From NCBI GenBank assembly GCA_013298165.1, contig JAAFJU010000014.1, forward strand, positions 1 to 59,523: a DNA stretch of 59,523 nt, given 5' to 3'. The number at the start of each line of letters is the position of its first letter. Within the stretch, counting starts at the first letter, position 1. Origin of the DNA: Synechococcales cyanobacterium bin31.maxbin.ball.101 (GTDB taxonomy: Bacteria > Cyanobacteriota > Cyanobacteriia > Leptolyngbyales > Leptolyngbyaceae). Below the pieces are notes generated by a model. That model saw only the letters and a program-made list of their open reading frames with translations. It was not told the origin of the DNA and searched no databases. This document shows positions 40,626-50,581 of the stretch, in pieces. The translations under genes were made by a program, and so were the position numbers.

Positions 40626-42068
40626 ATGATTAAGGGATTACTGTCCTTCACGGGACGCTACCGCGTTTTGCATTTAACGTGGTTTGCATTTTTTCTGACG
40701 TTTGTATGTTGGTTTAACTTTTCACCCTTTGCGACCACGATCGCCGCTGAACTCAACCTCACCCCCGCCCAAGTCAAAATTGTCGGAATTTGCAACCTTG
40801 CATTGACCATTCCGGCTCGAATTATTATTGGGATGATTCTCGATCGGTTTGGTCCCAGACTGACCTTTGCCAGTTTGCTCTGCTTTGCGGTGATTCCTTG
40901 TATGGCGACGGCCTTGGCCCAAGACTTCAATGCCTTGGTGTTTAGCCGATTGTTAATGAGCTTAGTGGGAGCCGGATTTGTGGTCGGCATTCGGATGGTG
41001 TCGGAATGGTTCCCGGCTAGTGAGATTGGCTTTGCGGAGGGCATTTATGGCGGTTGGGGCAACTTCGGAGCCTTTGGTGCGAACTTCGCGCTGCCTCTAA
41101 TCGCAGCGGCGGTCACTGGATTTGGCATGGCGGGATCGATGTCTTGGCGGGTCGTCATGGTGGCCACGGGAGTGCTGACGGGCTTGTATGGCTTGTTGTA
41201 TGCCCGATCGGTAGATGACACGCCGCCGGGAAAAGAGTTCAAACGCCCCAAGCGTGCCGGAAGCCTAGAAGTCACCTCTGTATCGGGTTTTTGGGCCTTA
41301 ATGGTTTCCAATATTGGATTGATTTTGGCTTTGGGACTTTTGGATTGGCGCTTGTTGACGGCGAAGTTTCTTAATCCGGTGAGCTTTGGGGCGATCGCGG
41401 TGGGGTTGCTGGCGCTCTATGGCTACCAGTCCTATCAAGCCTGGGAAGTGAACCGTGAATTGCTAGGCGGAATGCGAAAATATGATCCCAAGGAACGCTA
41501 TCAGTTTAGTCAAGTGGCGTTGCTCGAAATGACCTATGTGGTTAATTTTGGGGCAGAATTGACGGCGATTTCGATTTTGCCGAGTTTTCTAGAAGAGACC
41601 TTTGGATTGTCGAAAGTGTTTGCCGGAATGGTGGCGGCGAGCTATTCATTCTTGAACTTAGTATCCCGTCCGGCGGGGGGATTATTGTCCGATCGTTGGG
41701 CCACCCGTCGCTTGGTCATGACCTTGATTACGTTCGGAACGGGGATCAGCTATTTGATTTTGCAGGGCGTTGATGATACCTGGCAGTTACCCGTGGCGAT
41801 CGGCACCATTCTCCTAGCGGGAGCTTTTGCCCAAGCAGGCAATGGGGCTTGTTTTGCGATGGTGCCGTTGATTAAAAAAGAAGTCACAGGCCAGATCGCG
41901 GGCAATGTCGGAGCCTATGGCAACTTTGGTGGGGTGGTGTATCTGATGGTGTACAGCCTAACGGATGCCCATACGTTGTTTGCAACGATGGGCATTGCGG
42001 CGCTGGTGTGCAGTTCGCTCTGTGCGGTGTTTTTAAAAGAACCCAATCCAGAATTGGCGCATCATTAA
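40626..42068 (+). CDS. nrtP: MFS nitrate/nitrite transporter (NrtP/NarK type)
   Basis: The product of about 480 residues with 12 TM segments belongs to the nitrate/nitrite porter family. Nitrate signature regions are GGWGNFGAFGANFALPL and AGNGACFAMVPLIKKEV + GNVGAYGNFGGVVYL. ATG 40626 is preferred; a TTG six codons upstream also opens the frame. It sits between nirA and narB with short gaps, so in the nirA operon. An ABC nitrate importer (nrtABCD) follows in the same island; most cyanobacteria have only one of the two. Confidence 0.9.
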   Translation: MIKGLLSFTGRYRVLHLTWFAFFLTFVCWFNFSPFATTIAAELNLTPAQVKIVGICNLALTIPARIIIGMILDRFGPRLTFASLLCFAVIPCMATALAQDFNALVFSRLLMSLVGAGFVVGIRMVSEWFPASEIGFAEGIYGGWGNFGAFGANFALPLIAAAVTGFGMAGSMSWRVVMVATGVLTGLYGLLYARSVDDTPPGKEFKRPKRAGSLEVTSVSGFWALMVSNIGLILALGLLDWRLLTAKFLNPVSFGAIAVGLLALYGYQSYQAWEVNRELLGGMRKYDPKERYQFSQVALLEMTYVVNFGAELTAISILPSFLEETFGLSKVFAGMVAASYSFLNLVSRPAGGLLSDRWATRRLVMTLITFGTGISYLILQGVDDTWQLPVAIGTILLAGAFAQAGNGACFAMVPLIKKEVTGQIAGNVGAYGNFGGVVYLMVYSLTDAHTLFATMGIAALVCSSLCAVFLKEPNPELAHH

Positions 42069-42385
42069 TGGGGTTTGGGCTAGTCCTTACGGACGTAAAC
42101 TACGACTCCGCTCAGCCCACGGGGATCTCAGGGTTTATGACTTTACTTCTATTTAGTCCATTAAATCCCGAGTCGAGGGCTGAGCGGAGCCGAAGCCCTA
42201 TGCTGACCATGACAAATCTTGATAATCGTGAAACGTCCTGTTTGTATACGTCTCACTGCAAAATGTTAGTAGATAACATTTTCAAACGGTCGCCCTTGAT
42301 ACGCTAAATCACTTATTTTTGTGACTTTGCTCGTGGGTTGCTTCTCTTTTGGTTCTCTCTTACTGATTACCATTCACTGGTTTGT
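42069..42385. other. 317-bp gap between nrtP and narB
   Basis: It holds an inverted repeat (ACTCCGCTCAGCCC at 42106-42119 and GGGCTGAGCGGAG at 42177-42189), which could be a partial terminator or repeat element, and a separate dyad at 42260-42282. A 10-mer TCAAACGGTC (42282-42291) also occurs before nrtA. No NtcA box was found, so narB probably depends on read-through or another promoter. Confidence 0.6.
42260..42282. promoter_or_regulatory. AAAATGTTA-N5-TAACATTTT dyad before narB
   Basis: A perfect inverted repeat with 9-base arms, 104 bases before the narB start. AT-rich, no G/C stem and no U-run, so an operator is more likely than a terminator. Binding protein unknown. Confidence 0.5.
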
Positions 42386-44623
42386 ATGACTGAAACGGCT
42401 AAAACTCAATGTCCCTACTGCGGCGTCGGCTGTGGTTTGGAAGTGCTGCCTCCTGCAATGCCAGGAAAAAAAATCACGCGAGATCCCGATGGCACTCCAG
42501 TGTGGCAAGCTCGGGGCGATCGGTCGCATCCCTCTAGCCTCGGCCAAGTCTGTGTCAAAGGCGCAACGATCGGCGAATCCCTCCACAAAGATCGATTGAA
42601 ATACCCCATGATGCGATCGTCCCTGGATGAACCGTTCAAACGTGTCACCTGGGAGGTCGCCCTAGATGCGATCGCCGAACGGATTAAAGCAGTTTTGGCG
42701 ACCCAAGGCAAGGATGCGATCGCCATGTATGGGTCCGGCCAATTCCAGACTCAAGACTATTATATCGCGCAGAAATTATTAAAGGGCTGTCTCGGCACGA
42801 ATAATTTCGATGCCAACTCGCGCCTCTGCATGTCCTCTGCCGTGTCAGCCTACGCCCAAAGCTTGGGGGCCGATGGTCCGCCCTGTTGCTACGAAGATCT
42901 GGACATTACCGACTGCGCCTTCCTAGTCGGCACCAACACCGCCGAATGTCACCCCATCATCTTTAACCGCCTCCGCAAAAACCATAAACAAAACGCCGGG
43001 ACAAAACTCGTCGTCATCGATCCCCGCGCCACCGACACCTCTAAAAATGCCGACTTGCATCTGGCGATCAAACCGGGTACGGACATAGACCTAATGCATG
43101 GCATCGCTCATTTGCTTTTGAAATGGAGTGAGCAGTCACCGCAATACATCGCACAACATTTCATCGACAACTTCACCAACGGTTTTGAAGACTACCGCGA
43201 CATTGTTAAGGACTACACCCCTGAAAAAGTCGCCGAAACCTGCGGGATCACCGTCGCCGAAATCAAACAAGCCGCCCGCTACTGGGGCAAAGCGAAAAAT
43301 GTCCTGTCCATGTGGTCTATGGGCCTCAACCAGTCCAGCGAAGGCACCGCCAAAGCCCGCACACTGATTAATCTCCACCTATTAACAGGCCAAATCGGAC
43401 GCCCCGGTACAGGGCCGTTCTCCCTCACAGGTCAACCCAATGCCATGGGCGGACGGGAAGCGGGTGGCTTAGCTCACCTCTTACCGGGCTATCGCTTTGT
43501 GGCCAATCCGGAACACCGATCGCAAGTCGAAGAATTCTGGGGATTGCCTGCGGGACAGATTTCGACCCAGCCCGGACTGACGGTATGGGAAATGATCAAG
43601 GCCATGGAACTGGGAGACATTGGCCTATTTTGGGTCGTCGCGACCAATCCAGCGGTGAGCTTACCGGACCTCGATCGGGTCAAAAAAGCCCTACGAAACT
43701 GCCCCTTCGTGATCCATCAAGAATGCTACTCCCCCACAGAGATGGCCGAATTTGCCCATCTCCTGCTCCCCGCTGCCCAATGGAGCGAAAAAACAGGCAT
43801 CATGACCAACTCAGAACGTCGCCTCACCGTTTGTCCCAAGTTCCGGACTCCACCGGGAGAAGCGCGTCCAGACTGGGTCATCTTTGCCGAAGTCGGCCAG
43901 CGCTTGGGCTTTGTGCGGGAGTTTGCCTTTAATGACTCGGCGGAAGTCTACAGTGAATTTGCCCGGTTAACCAAGGGCCAACCCTGCGACCAGACAGGTC
44001 TCAGCCACGAGTTGCTCCTCACCAACGGTCCCACCCAATGGCCCGCGCCGAAAGGCAACATCCCCGGTAAAGACAGCTCAAACCGTCTCTATCAAGATCT
44101 AAAATTCCACACCAAAGACCACCGCGCCCAATTCATCGCCTGCCACTCAAAAGGCTTAGCAGAACCGCCCGATCCCAGCTTCCCCTACGTCCTCACCACA
44201 GGCAGACTCTACGGCCATTGGCACACCATGTCCCGCACGGCCCGCATTGAAAAAATCTTAAAAATGCACCCCAATCCCTTTCTAGAGATCCATCCTCGGG
44301 ATGCGAAAGCATTGGCCATTAATGAGGGCGATTGGGTGGAGATTCGATCGCGTCGCGGCTTTGTGAGGCTTCCAGTGACCGTCACGAAGGGAATTGCCCC
44401 CGGAACCGTCTTTATGCCCATGCATTGGGGCGCGATGTGGGCTGAAAACGCTGAGGCGAATATGTTGACCCATCCGATCGCCTGTCCCGTTTCAAAGCAG
44501 CCTGAACTAAAAGCCTGTGCCGTGTCGCTCTCTCCTGTGGTGACGGACGAGTGGTTTGAGAAAAAAGAAGTCAGTTGGACCAGCGGTCTCTGGGACAAAC
44601 TCTTCCAACGCACGCCTGTTTAA
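42386..44623 (+). CDS. narB: Assimilatory nitrate reductase NarB
   Basis: NarB reduces nitrate to nitrite with molybdopterin and one [4Fe-4S] cluster. The 745-residue protein has the cluster Cys at the N-terminus ([11 protein letters not shown], later VCVKG), the molybdopterin oxidoreductase core ([35 protein letters not shown] read in parts), and the C-terminal molybdopterin-binding domain ([14 protein letters not shown]). The ATG at 42386 gives [12 protein letters not shown], the family start; the frame opens 16 codons earlier. Confidence 0.95.
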   Translation: MTETAKTQCPYCGVGCGLEVLPPAMPGKKITRDPDGTPVWQARGDRSHPSSLGQVCVKGATIGESLHKDRLKYPMMRSSLDEPFKRVTWEVALDAIAERIKAVLATQGKDAIAMYGSGQFQTQDYYIAQKLLKGCLGTNNFDANSRLCMSSAVSAYAQSLGADGPPCCYEDLDITDCAFLVGTNTAECHPIIFNRLRKNHKQNAGTKLVVIDPRATDTSKNADLHLAIKPGTDIDLMHGIAHLLLKWSEQSPQYIAQHFIDNFTNGFEDYRDIVKDYTPEKVAETCGITVAEIKQAARYWGKAKNVLSMWSMGLNQSSEGTAKARTLINLHLLTGQIGRPGTGPFSLTGQPNAMGGREAGGLAHLLPGYRFVANPEHRSQVEEFWGLPAGQISTQPGLTVWEMIKAMELGDIGLFWVVATNPAVSLPDLDRVKKALRNCPFVIHQECYSPTEMAEFAHLLLPAAQWSEKTGIMTNSERRLTVCPKFRTPPGEARPDWVIFAEVGQRLGFVREFAFNDSAEVYSEFARLTKGQPCDQTGLSHELLLTNGPTQWPAPKGNIPGKDSSNRLYQDLKFHTKDHRAQFIACHSKGLAEPPDPSFPYVLTTGRLYGHWHTMSRTARIEKILKMHPNPFLEIHPRDAKALAINEGDWVEIRSRRGFVRLPVTVTKGIAPGTVFMPMHWGAMWAENAEANMLTHPIACPVSKQPELKACAVSLSPVVTDEWFEKKEVSWTSGLWDKLFQRTPV

Positions 44624-45043
44624 AGCCCCAAATTGATTGGAATACTTCATTTGCTCTCGACAAACGATTCGTTGGGAGTGAATTCTCTATGATGGGTGAC
44701 AGGCTCTTGACATTTCCTAATGATGGTGATTAAGTTTCCTGATTAAGAAATAAATTAAACCGTTTCATTGGATACAAAATAATTTTAAGTTCATTAAAAA
44801 GTTCTCATTTATACCATTTTACAGGAAATGTAAAAATGTTCATGATGATACATTGTGAAAGTTTTCTGTATCACCAACTAACATTAATGATTCCTCAATA
44901 AAGCTATTTGAAAACGCTGAAAACCTTTCTCTTATTAAGTTTACAGGTTTTATAGATGCGTTTGACATCAAACGGTCTCGGATGATACAAATTGCAAAAT
45001 GTGGATTAGCTTGATGGGAAAAAAGCATTTAATATCGTCTTTT
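44624..45043. other. AT-rich gap upstream of nrtA
   Basis: Beyond narB there is about 420 bp of AT-rich DNA before the nrtA NtcA box, without a credible gene: a 62-codon minus-strand frame has no family features. It holds the CGTTTGA-CA-TCAAACG dyad (44960-44975). No clear terminator for narB is seen. Confidence 0.6.
44960..44975. promoter_or_regulatory. CGTTTGA-N2-TCAAACG dyad upstream of nrtA (candidate NtcB site)
   Basis: A perfect 16-base inverted repeat 68 bases before the NtcA box of nrtA. It shares both half-sites with the dyad before nirA (38437-38454). Confidence 0.45.
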
Positions 45044-45085
45044 GTACGTCCCTATACAAAACGATGTCTTCAAGTAAATTAACTT
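45044..45085 (+). promoter_or_regulatory. NtcA-activated promoter of nrtA
   Basis: GTACGTCCCTATAC (45044-45057) is a perfect GTA-N8-TAC box; its flanks extend the symmetry (TTTT...AAAA). After exactly 22 bases comes TAACTT (45080-45085), a TAN3T -10. The spacing equals that of the nirA promoter, so nrtABCD has its own nitrogen-controlled promoter. Confidence 0.88.
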
Positions 45086-45176
45086 TTCATTATTGAAACT
45101 GTTAGTTGCTCTCCAGAGTGCATTCTCTTCGCTAGCTAATTCTCAATTCATACTCATCGATCGGATATACGGACTC

Positions 45177-46493
45177 ATGGCTAATTTTTCGAGACGCAAA
45201 TTTCTTCTAACGGTCGGTGCCACTGCCGCCGGGACAATGTTGGTTCATGGTTGTAGCGGCGGCGGCTCTAGCCCCAGCACAAGCTCCTCCTCAGCCCCTG
45301 CTGTGAACAGCGGAACAGGGGATTCTCCTGAAGTCGATAAAGTTACCCTGGGCTTTATTGCGCTAACGGATTCTGCTCCTTTGATCATTGCTAAGGAGAA
45401 AAAACTGTTTGAGAAGTATGGACTGAAGAACGCTGAAGTCAAGAAGCAGACCTCTTGGGCCAGTACTCGCGACAACTTAGAACTCGGCAGTGACAAAGGC
45501 GGACTAGACGGCGCGCATATCTTGACTCCCATGTCTTACATGCTCAGCGCTGGCAAGATTACTAAGGGAAATGTCAAAATCCCCATGTACATCCTGGCGC
45601 GTCTCAACACGGACGGCCAAGGGATTTCGATTTCCAATGACTATGCGGACCTGAAGTTTGAAGCGAAGGCTGACAAGCTCAAGGCCAAGATTGACGAAAT
45701 GAAAGCGGCTGGGAAGAAATTCCAATGTGCTGTCACCTTCCCCGGCGGAACCCACGACCTGTGGATGCGCTACTGGCTTGCAGCTAACGGCGTCAATCCC
45801 GACGAAGATGTGGATATCAAGGTCATTCCACCGCCCCAAATGGTGGCCAACATGGAAACCAAGGCCATGGATGCATTCTGCGTCGGCGAACCTTGGAACC
45901 AGCGCCTCGTGACCAAGAAGCTCGGCTACAACGCCGTCACCACAGGCGAACTCTGGAAGGGACACCCTGAAAAATCCTTCACCCTCCGCAAGGACTGGGC
46001 TGATAAGAATCCTAAGGCGGCTAAAGCCGTGCTGATGGCCATCATGGAAGCCCAAATGTGGTGCGACAAGGATGAGAACAAAGTGGAAATGTGTAAGTTG
46101 ATGGAGGGTGACACCTACGTCAAAGCTCCTTCTGCTGACATCTTGGGCCGGATGCAGGGCGACTTCGACTTCGGCAATGGCCGCAAGCTTGACAAGTCTC
46201 CATTGCTGATGAAGTTCTGGCGTGACAATGCCTCCTTCCCCTATAAGAGCCACGACAAATGGTTCGTCACGGAGAACACCCGTTGGGGCACCTTCACTGA
46301 GGCTGACTTGGCCATGGTGGACACCGTCAACCGATCGGATCTCTGGCGTGAAGCGGCTAAAGCCCTCAAGGTTCCCGACGCTCAGATTCCGAAGGAAGAT
46401 TCTCGCGGTAAGGAAACCTTCTTTGACGGCGTGACCTTCGATCCGGCTGATCCAAAAGCGTACCTCGGTAGCCTGAAGATCAAGAAAGCATAG
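45177..46493 (+). CDS. nrtA: Nitrate ABC transporter substrate-binding protein NrtA
   Basis: The 438-residue NrtA binds nitrate/nitrite outside the inner membrane. It has a twin-arginine signal (SRRKFLLTVGATAAG) and lipobox-type VHGC, then the binding domain (VTLGFIALTDSAPLIIAKEK, CVGEPWNQRLV). The ATG at 45177 is chosen because it starts the signal peptide; the frame runs 28 codons upstream past the promoter. The promoter has a consensus NtcA box. A palindromic repeat pair separates it from nrtB. Confidence 0.95.
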   Translation: MANFSRRKFLLTVGATAAGTMLVHGCSGGGSSPSTSSSSAPAVNSGTGDSPEVDKVTLGFIALTDSAPLIIAKEKKLFEKYGLKNAEVKKQTSWASTRDNLELGSDKGGLDGAHILTPMSYMLSAGKITKGNVKIPMYILARLNTDGQGISISNDYADLKFEAKADKLKAKIDEMKAAGKKFQCAVTFPGGTHDLWMRYWLAANGVNPDEDVDIKVIPPPQMVANMETKAMDAFCVGEPWNQRLVTKKLGYNAVTTGELWKGHPEKSFTLRKDWADKNPKAAKAVLMAIMEAQMWCDKDENKVEMCKLMEGDTYVKAPSADILGRMQGDFDFGNGRKLDKSPLLMKFWRDNASFPYKSHDKWFVTENTRWGTFTEADLAMVDTVNRSDLWREAAKALKVPDAQIPKEDSRGKETFFDGVTFDPADPKAYLGSLKIKKA

Positions 46494-46508
46494 GGTCTTG
46501 AACCGATC

Positions 46509-46592
46509 GGCCCCCTAAATCCCCCAATACTGGGGGACTTTGAACCGCAATGTGAAAGCTCTGGTTCCCCCAGTATTGGGGGTTAGGGGGCC
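46509..46592. repeat. Type A palindromic repeat, full inverted pair
   Basis: GGCCCCCTAAATCCCCCAAT then ACTGGGGGA, an inner stretch with GCTCTGG, and the inverse TTCCCCCAGTATTGGGGG..GGGGGCC. It lies between nrtA and nrtB, where a stem may protect the abundant nrtA message and lower nrtB expression. Confidence 0.85.
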
Positions 46593-46635
46593 TTCATTTT
46601 TATTCTCAATCTCTACATTAAAAAGGAACCCACCC

Positions 46636-47457
46636 ATGGCAACTGCTTCCGCCCGTCCCGCCAATCCGATCGTGGAAAAGGCGACTGAGATTCTTCAATC
46701 CTTGATCGCTCCCGTCGTCTGTAGTTCTGCTGTGCTGCTGGTGTGGCAATTGCTTTGCTCCAGCGCAGACTCGAAAATGCCCGGACCCATTAAGGTCATC
46801 ACCCAGACGATCGGCACCATTACCGGAGGCTTTGCAGAAAACGGAATTTGGATGCAGCTTCTGAACAGTTTGACCCGTGTGGGGATGGGTTACGTTGGCG
46901 CAGCGGTTTTAGGCATTGCGATCGGCGTGGCGATCGGCGTTAATAAATTCCTCCGGGACGGCTTCGATCCTTTGATTCAAATTTTGCGAACCGTACCGCC
47001 ATTGGCTTGGTTGCCCCTTTCGACCATTTTGTTTTTACAAACCCCCAAGCCTGCTGAAAACGCCGGGATCTTTCTAATTTTCATCACGGCAATTTGGCCC
47101 ATTATTATCAATACCTGCGTTGGCGTTCAACAGATTCCCAAGGACTACACCAACGTTGCAAAAGTATTGCGCTTATCTGGTAAAGACTTCTTCTTTAGCA
47201 TTTTGATTCCTTCGACTGTACCGTACATTTTCACAGGTCTTCGCATTGGCGTTGGTTTGGCATGGTTGGCGATCGTGGCGGCTGAAATGCTCTCCACAGG
47301 CGCAGGCGGAATCGGAGCATACATCTGGAATGAATACACCTCCATGCTCGATGACAGTATCAGCAAAATCATCTTGGCAGTATTTAGCGTTGGTTTAGTC
47401 GGTCTAGTCCTCGATCGGTTCGTCGGCTGGCTCGGTTCATTGGTTGTTGCTGAATAA
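46636..47457 (+). CDS. nrtB: Nitrate ABC transporter permease NrtB
   Basis: The 273-residue inner-membrane permease has about six TM segments and the ABC permease EAA-like loop (IILAVFSVG; AEMLSTGAGGIGAYIWNEY) plus ILRTVPPLAWLPLSTILF. The ATG at 46636 has AAAGGAAC upstream and gives the family start; the longer frame runs into the palindromic repeat. Confidence 0.94.
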   Translation: MATASARPANPIVEKATEILQSLIAPVVCSSAVLLVWQLLCSSADSKMPGPIKVITQTIGTITGGFAENGIWMQLLNSLTRVGMGYVGAAVLGIAIGVAIGVNKFLRDGFDPLIQILRTVPPLAWLPLSTILFLQTPKPAENAGIFLIFITAIWPIIINTCVGVQQIPKDYTNVAKVLRLSGKDFFFSILIPSTVPYIFTGLRIGVGLAWLAIVAAEMLSTGAGGIGAYIWNEYTSMLDDSISKIILAVFSVGLVGLVLDRFVGWLGSLVVAE

Positions 47458-47465
47458 TTGCCGTT

Positions 47466-47557
47466 CGATCCCCCTAAATCCCCCTTGGTAAGGGGGACTT
47501 TGAAAAGACTACAAACAGAACTCCGGTTCCCCCTTTTTAAGGGGGCTAGGGGGATCG
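47466..47557. repeat. Type B palindromic repeat, full inverted pair
   Basis: CGATCCCCCTAAATCCCCCT and the inverse AGGGGGCTAGGGGGATCG around a spacer containing CAGAACTC. It fills most of the nrtB-nrtC gap. Confidence 0.85.
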
Positions 47558-47627
47558 AGCATTCGCAACAAACACACCTCTCAAATAATCCCTAAACCCA
47601 AATCATTAAATCCCGGAACTAACTGCT

Positions 47628-49682
47628 ATGACAATTTTGGTAGATGTCGATCATATCGATAAAATTTATCCCCTAAAAACAGGCGGCGAATATGTCGCCC
47701 TTCGCAATGTAGACCTAAAAATCAATCAAGGCGAATTCGTCTCATTGATTGGTCACTCCGGCTGTGGTAAATCCACATTGCTCAATATTATTGCGGGCTT
47801 TGAACAGGCCAGCATTGGCGGTGTCGTCCTCTCCGGGAAGCAAATCACCTCCCCCGGTCCCGATCGCATGATGGTGTTCCAAAACTATTCCCTCCTCCCC
47901 TGGCTCACCGTCCGCCAAAACATTGCCCTCGCCGTCGATAAGGTCATGACCGACCTGCCCGCCGCAGAGCGCAAAGACATTATTGAAAAGCATATTGATC
48001 TCGTTGGCCTGCGCGCCGCTGCAGATAAGCGTCCCGGCGCGCTGTCCGGTGGGATGAAACAGCGGACCGCGATCGCCCGCGCCCTCGCCATCCGTCCCAA
48101 AGTCTTACTTCTCGACGAACCCTTTGGAGCCTTGGATGCCCTGACCCGAGGCAACCTGCAAGAGCAACTCATGCAGATCTGCGAAGAATACAAAACCACC
48201 TGCGTCATGGTGACGCACGACGTGGACGAAGCCCTGCTGCTCAGCGATCGCGTCGTCATGCTGACCAACGGACCCGAAGCCCACATTGGCCGGATCCTCA
48301 ACGTAGACTTCCCCCGCCCCCGCAAACGGATGGAAGTGGTCAACGACCCGACTTATTATCCAAACCGGGGAGAAATCATCAACTTCCTCAACCAACAAAA
48401 ACGCGACAAACGCCGCAAAGCCCGTAAAGTCTCCGAAGAGAAAACCTCAATCCCCGCCGTCACAGCGGTCAAAACGGTGGAAAAATCCGTCGTCACCCTG
48501 GGCTACGTCCCCACTACAGACGCCGCACCGCTCGTTGTCGCCAAGGAAAAAGGCTTCTTTGCCAAACACGGCCTGACCCAAGTGGAACTCATTCCCGACT
48601 CAAGCTGGCAGACGATCGCCGACGGCCTCGCGAATCAACGCCTCGACTGCGCCCAGCTTCTGGCCGGAATGCCCCTCGCCATGAGCATCGGAGCCGATCG
48701 CAAACGCCCGACCCCGATCGTCACCGCCATGGTCCTCGCCCGCAACGGCAACGCCATCACCCTGAGCAAAAAACTCTACGACGACGGCGTCCGCAACCTG
48801 AAGGATCTGAAAAAAGCGATCGCCGCCACCCCCGACCAGCCCCACAGCTTTGGACTCGTGGACAGCGTTTCCATGGGAAGCCTGTTGACCCGCTACTGGC
48901 TGGCTTCCGGTGGCATCGACCCCGATCGGGATCTCTCCCTCTCGATCATGTCCTCCGCCGAAATGAAAAACCAAATCTCCAAGGGCTTCATCGACGGCTA
49001 CCTTGCCTCCGAGCCTTGGAACAGCGCCGCCGTCAAAGATGAAACTGGATTTGTTGTCGCCACGGACCTAGAGATCTGGGACGGCCATCAAAACAAAGTC
49101 CTTGGCGTCCGCGAAGACTGGGCACAGGAAAATCCCAAAACCCACGTCGCCCTCGTCAAAGCCCTGATCGAAGCCTGCGAATATTGCGACGATCGACGCA
49201 ACCGCGAAGAAATCATCAAAATGCTGGCTAAGCCTGAGTACTTGAATCTCCCTGCGGAGCAGCTTCGTCCTGGATTCATCGATCCGTTCCAGCGCAGCCT
49301 CGACCAGGCTCCAGAAATGCTGGTTCGCTTCAACCAGTACTACGTCGAACAGTCCACCTGCCCCCGCCGAGCCGAGGCCCTGTGGATCCTCACCCAAATG
49401 GCCCGCTGGAACATCACCCCGTTCCCGAAAAACTGGACGGAAGTGTTGGAGCGCGTCTACTGCCGTGACACCTACGGTCAAGCCGCCCGCGAACTGGGCT
49501 TGCCTGATAGCGTCGATGACCACGAATCGGTCAAACTATTCGACGGTCTGGTCTTCAACCCCGACGACCCCATGAGCTATCTCGCCTCCCTCAAGATCTC
49601 CCACGAAATCCGCGTTGAAGAAATCGTCTTTGAAGAAGCCCCCGCTCCTCGTTCCCTCCGATCGAAGTCCCTTGCCGCCTAA
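47628..49682 (+). CDS. nrtC: Nitrate ABC transporter ATPase with NrtA-like domain NrtC
   Basis: The 684-residue NrtC has an ABC ATPase domain (1 to about 255: Walker A GHSGCGKST, signature LSGGMKQR, Walker B LLLDEPFGALD) and a C-terminal NrtA-like domain (about 285-670: VTLGYVPTTDAAPLVVAKEK). In Synechococcus that domain mediates ammonium-triggered inhibition of uptake. Both domains look complete. Confidence 0.96.
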   Translation: MTILVDVDHIDKIYPLKTGGEYVALRNVDLKINQGEFVSLIGHSGCGKSTLLNIIAGFEQASIGGVVLSGKQITSPGPDRMMVFQNYSLLPWLTVRQNIALAVDKVMTDLPAAERKDIIEKHIDLVGLRAAADKRPGALSGGMKQRTAIARALAIRPKVLLLDEPFGALDALTRGNLQEQLMQICEEYKTTCVMVTHDVDEALLLSDRVVMLTNGPEAHIGRILNVDFPRPRKRMEVVNDPTYYPNRGEIINFLNQQKRDKRRKARKVSEEKTSIPAVTAVKTVEKSVVTLGYVPTTDAAPLVVAKEKGFFAKHGLTQVELIPDSSWQTIADGLANQRLDCAQLLAGMPLAMSIGADRKRPTPIVTAMVLARNGNAITLSKKLYDDGVRNLKDLKKAIAATPDQPHSFGLVDSVSMGSLLTRYWLASGGIDPDRDLSLSIMSSAEMKNQISKGFIDGYLASEPWNSAAVKDETGFVVATDLEIWDGHQNKVLGVREDWAQENPKTHVALVKALIEACEYCDDRRNREEIIKMLAKPEYLNLPAEQLRPGFIDPFQRSLDQAPEMLVRFNQYYVEQSTCPRRAEALWILTQMARWNITPFPKNWTEVLERVYCRDTYGQAARELGLPDSVDDHESVKLFDGLVFNPDDPMSYLASLKISHEIRVEEIVFEEAPAPRSLRSKSLAA

Positions 49683-49733
49683 GCGCTAAACCTAAACCCC
49701 AATCTGTTATCCTCTCAATCCGTCATACTAACC

Positions 49734-50567
49734 ATGCAAACCTTAACCAACCCGATCGCCGTGAACTCTAAAACAGGCGACCAACCCTTTCTCCTTATTG
49801 AAGAAGTCGGCAAAGTCTACCCCACCAAAAAAGGGGACTACACCGTCCTCGATGGCGTTAATCTCACGGTCAAAGAAGGCGAATTCGTCTGCGTCATCGG
49901 CCACTCCGGCTGCGGCAAATCGACCCTTTTAGACATGGTTTCGGGATTTAATACACCCACTAGCGGCAAAGTGTTGCTCAACGGGAAACCCATTACAAAG
50001 CCCGGTCCCGATCGTATGGTGGTCTTCCAAAACTACTGCCTCCTCCCTTGGAAAACCGTCTATGAAAACGTCAACCTAGCCGTCAGCGCCGTCTTCCCTG
50101 AAAAGAGCAAAGCCGAACGCGACGAAATCACCCGATCGAATCTCCACATGGTGGGACTCGACGAAGCCATGAACAAAAAGCCGGGTCAAATCTCCGGTGG
50201 GATGAAACAGCGAGTTTCGATCGCCCGCGCCCTGTCCATTCGCCCTGAAATCCTGATTCTAGACGAACCCTTTGGTGCCCTCGACGCCATCACTAAGGAA
50301 GAACTCCAAGAAGAACTGCTGGAGATCTGGGAAGAGCATCGCATCACCGTCATGATGATTACCCATGACATCGATGAAGCGCTGTTTCTCTGCGATCGGC
50401 TCGTCATGATGAGCAACGGACCCTCCGCAAAAATTGGCGAAATCTTGGAAATTCCCTTCGATCGGCCTCGGGTCCGAGAAGAGGTCATGGAAGACCCTCG
50501 CTATTTCAAACTGAGAAACCAAGCCCTCGACTTCCTCTACAATCGGTTTGCCCATCACGAAGACTAA
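49734..50567 (+). CDS. nrtD: Nitrate ABC transporter ATPase NrtD
   Basis: The 277-residue ATPase has Walker A GHSGCGKST, signature ISGGMKQR and Walker B LILDEPFGALD. It pairs with NrtC to power nitrate import. It is the last gene of the nrtABCD unit, 51 bases after nrtC and 14 bases before a strong terminator. Confidence 0.96.
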   Translation: MQTLTNPIAVNSKTGDQPFLLIEEVGKVYPTKKGDYTVLDGVNLTVKEGEFVCVIGHSGCGKSTLLDMVSGFNTPTSGKVLLNGKPITKPGPDRMVVFQNYCLLPWKTVYENVNLAVSAVFPEKSKAERDEITRSNLHMVGLDEAMNKKPGQISGGMKQRVSIARALSIRPEILILDEPFGALDAITKEELQEELLEIWEEHRITVMMITHDIDEALFLCDRLVMMSNGPSAKIGEILEIPFDRPRVREEVMEDPRYFKLRNQALDFLYNRFAHHED

Positions 50568-50581
50568 ATCTTCAGCGATAC

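Noticed and set aside
41045-41311. Minus-strand frames inside nrtP, nirA and nrtC
   Set aside because: They mirror the coding frame of well-supported genes and show no domain.
42106-42189. Inverted repeat after nrtP as a rho-independent terminator
   Set aside because: The arms are about 57 bases apart and no T-run follows; a dispersed repeat is as likely.
44840-45028. 62-codon minus-strand frame before nrtA
   Set aside because: No family pattern or ribosome site, and it covers the regulatory dyad region.
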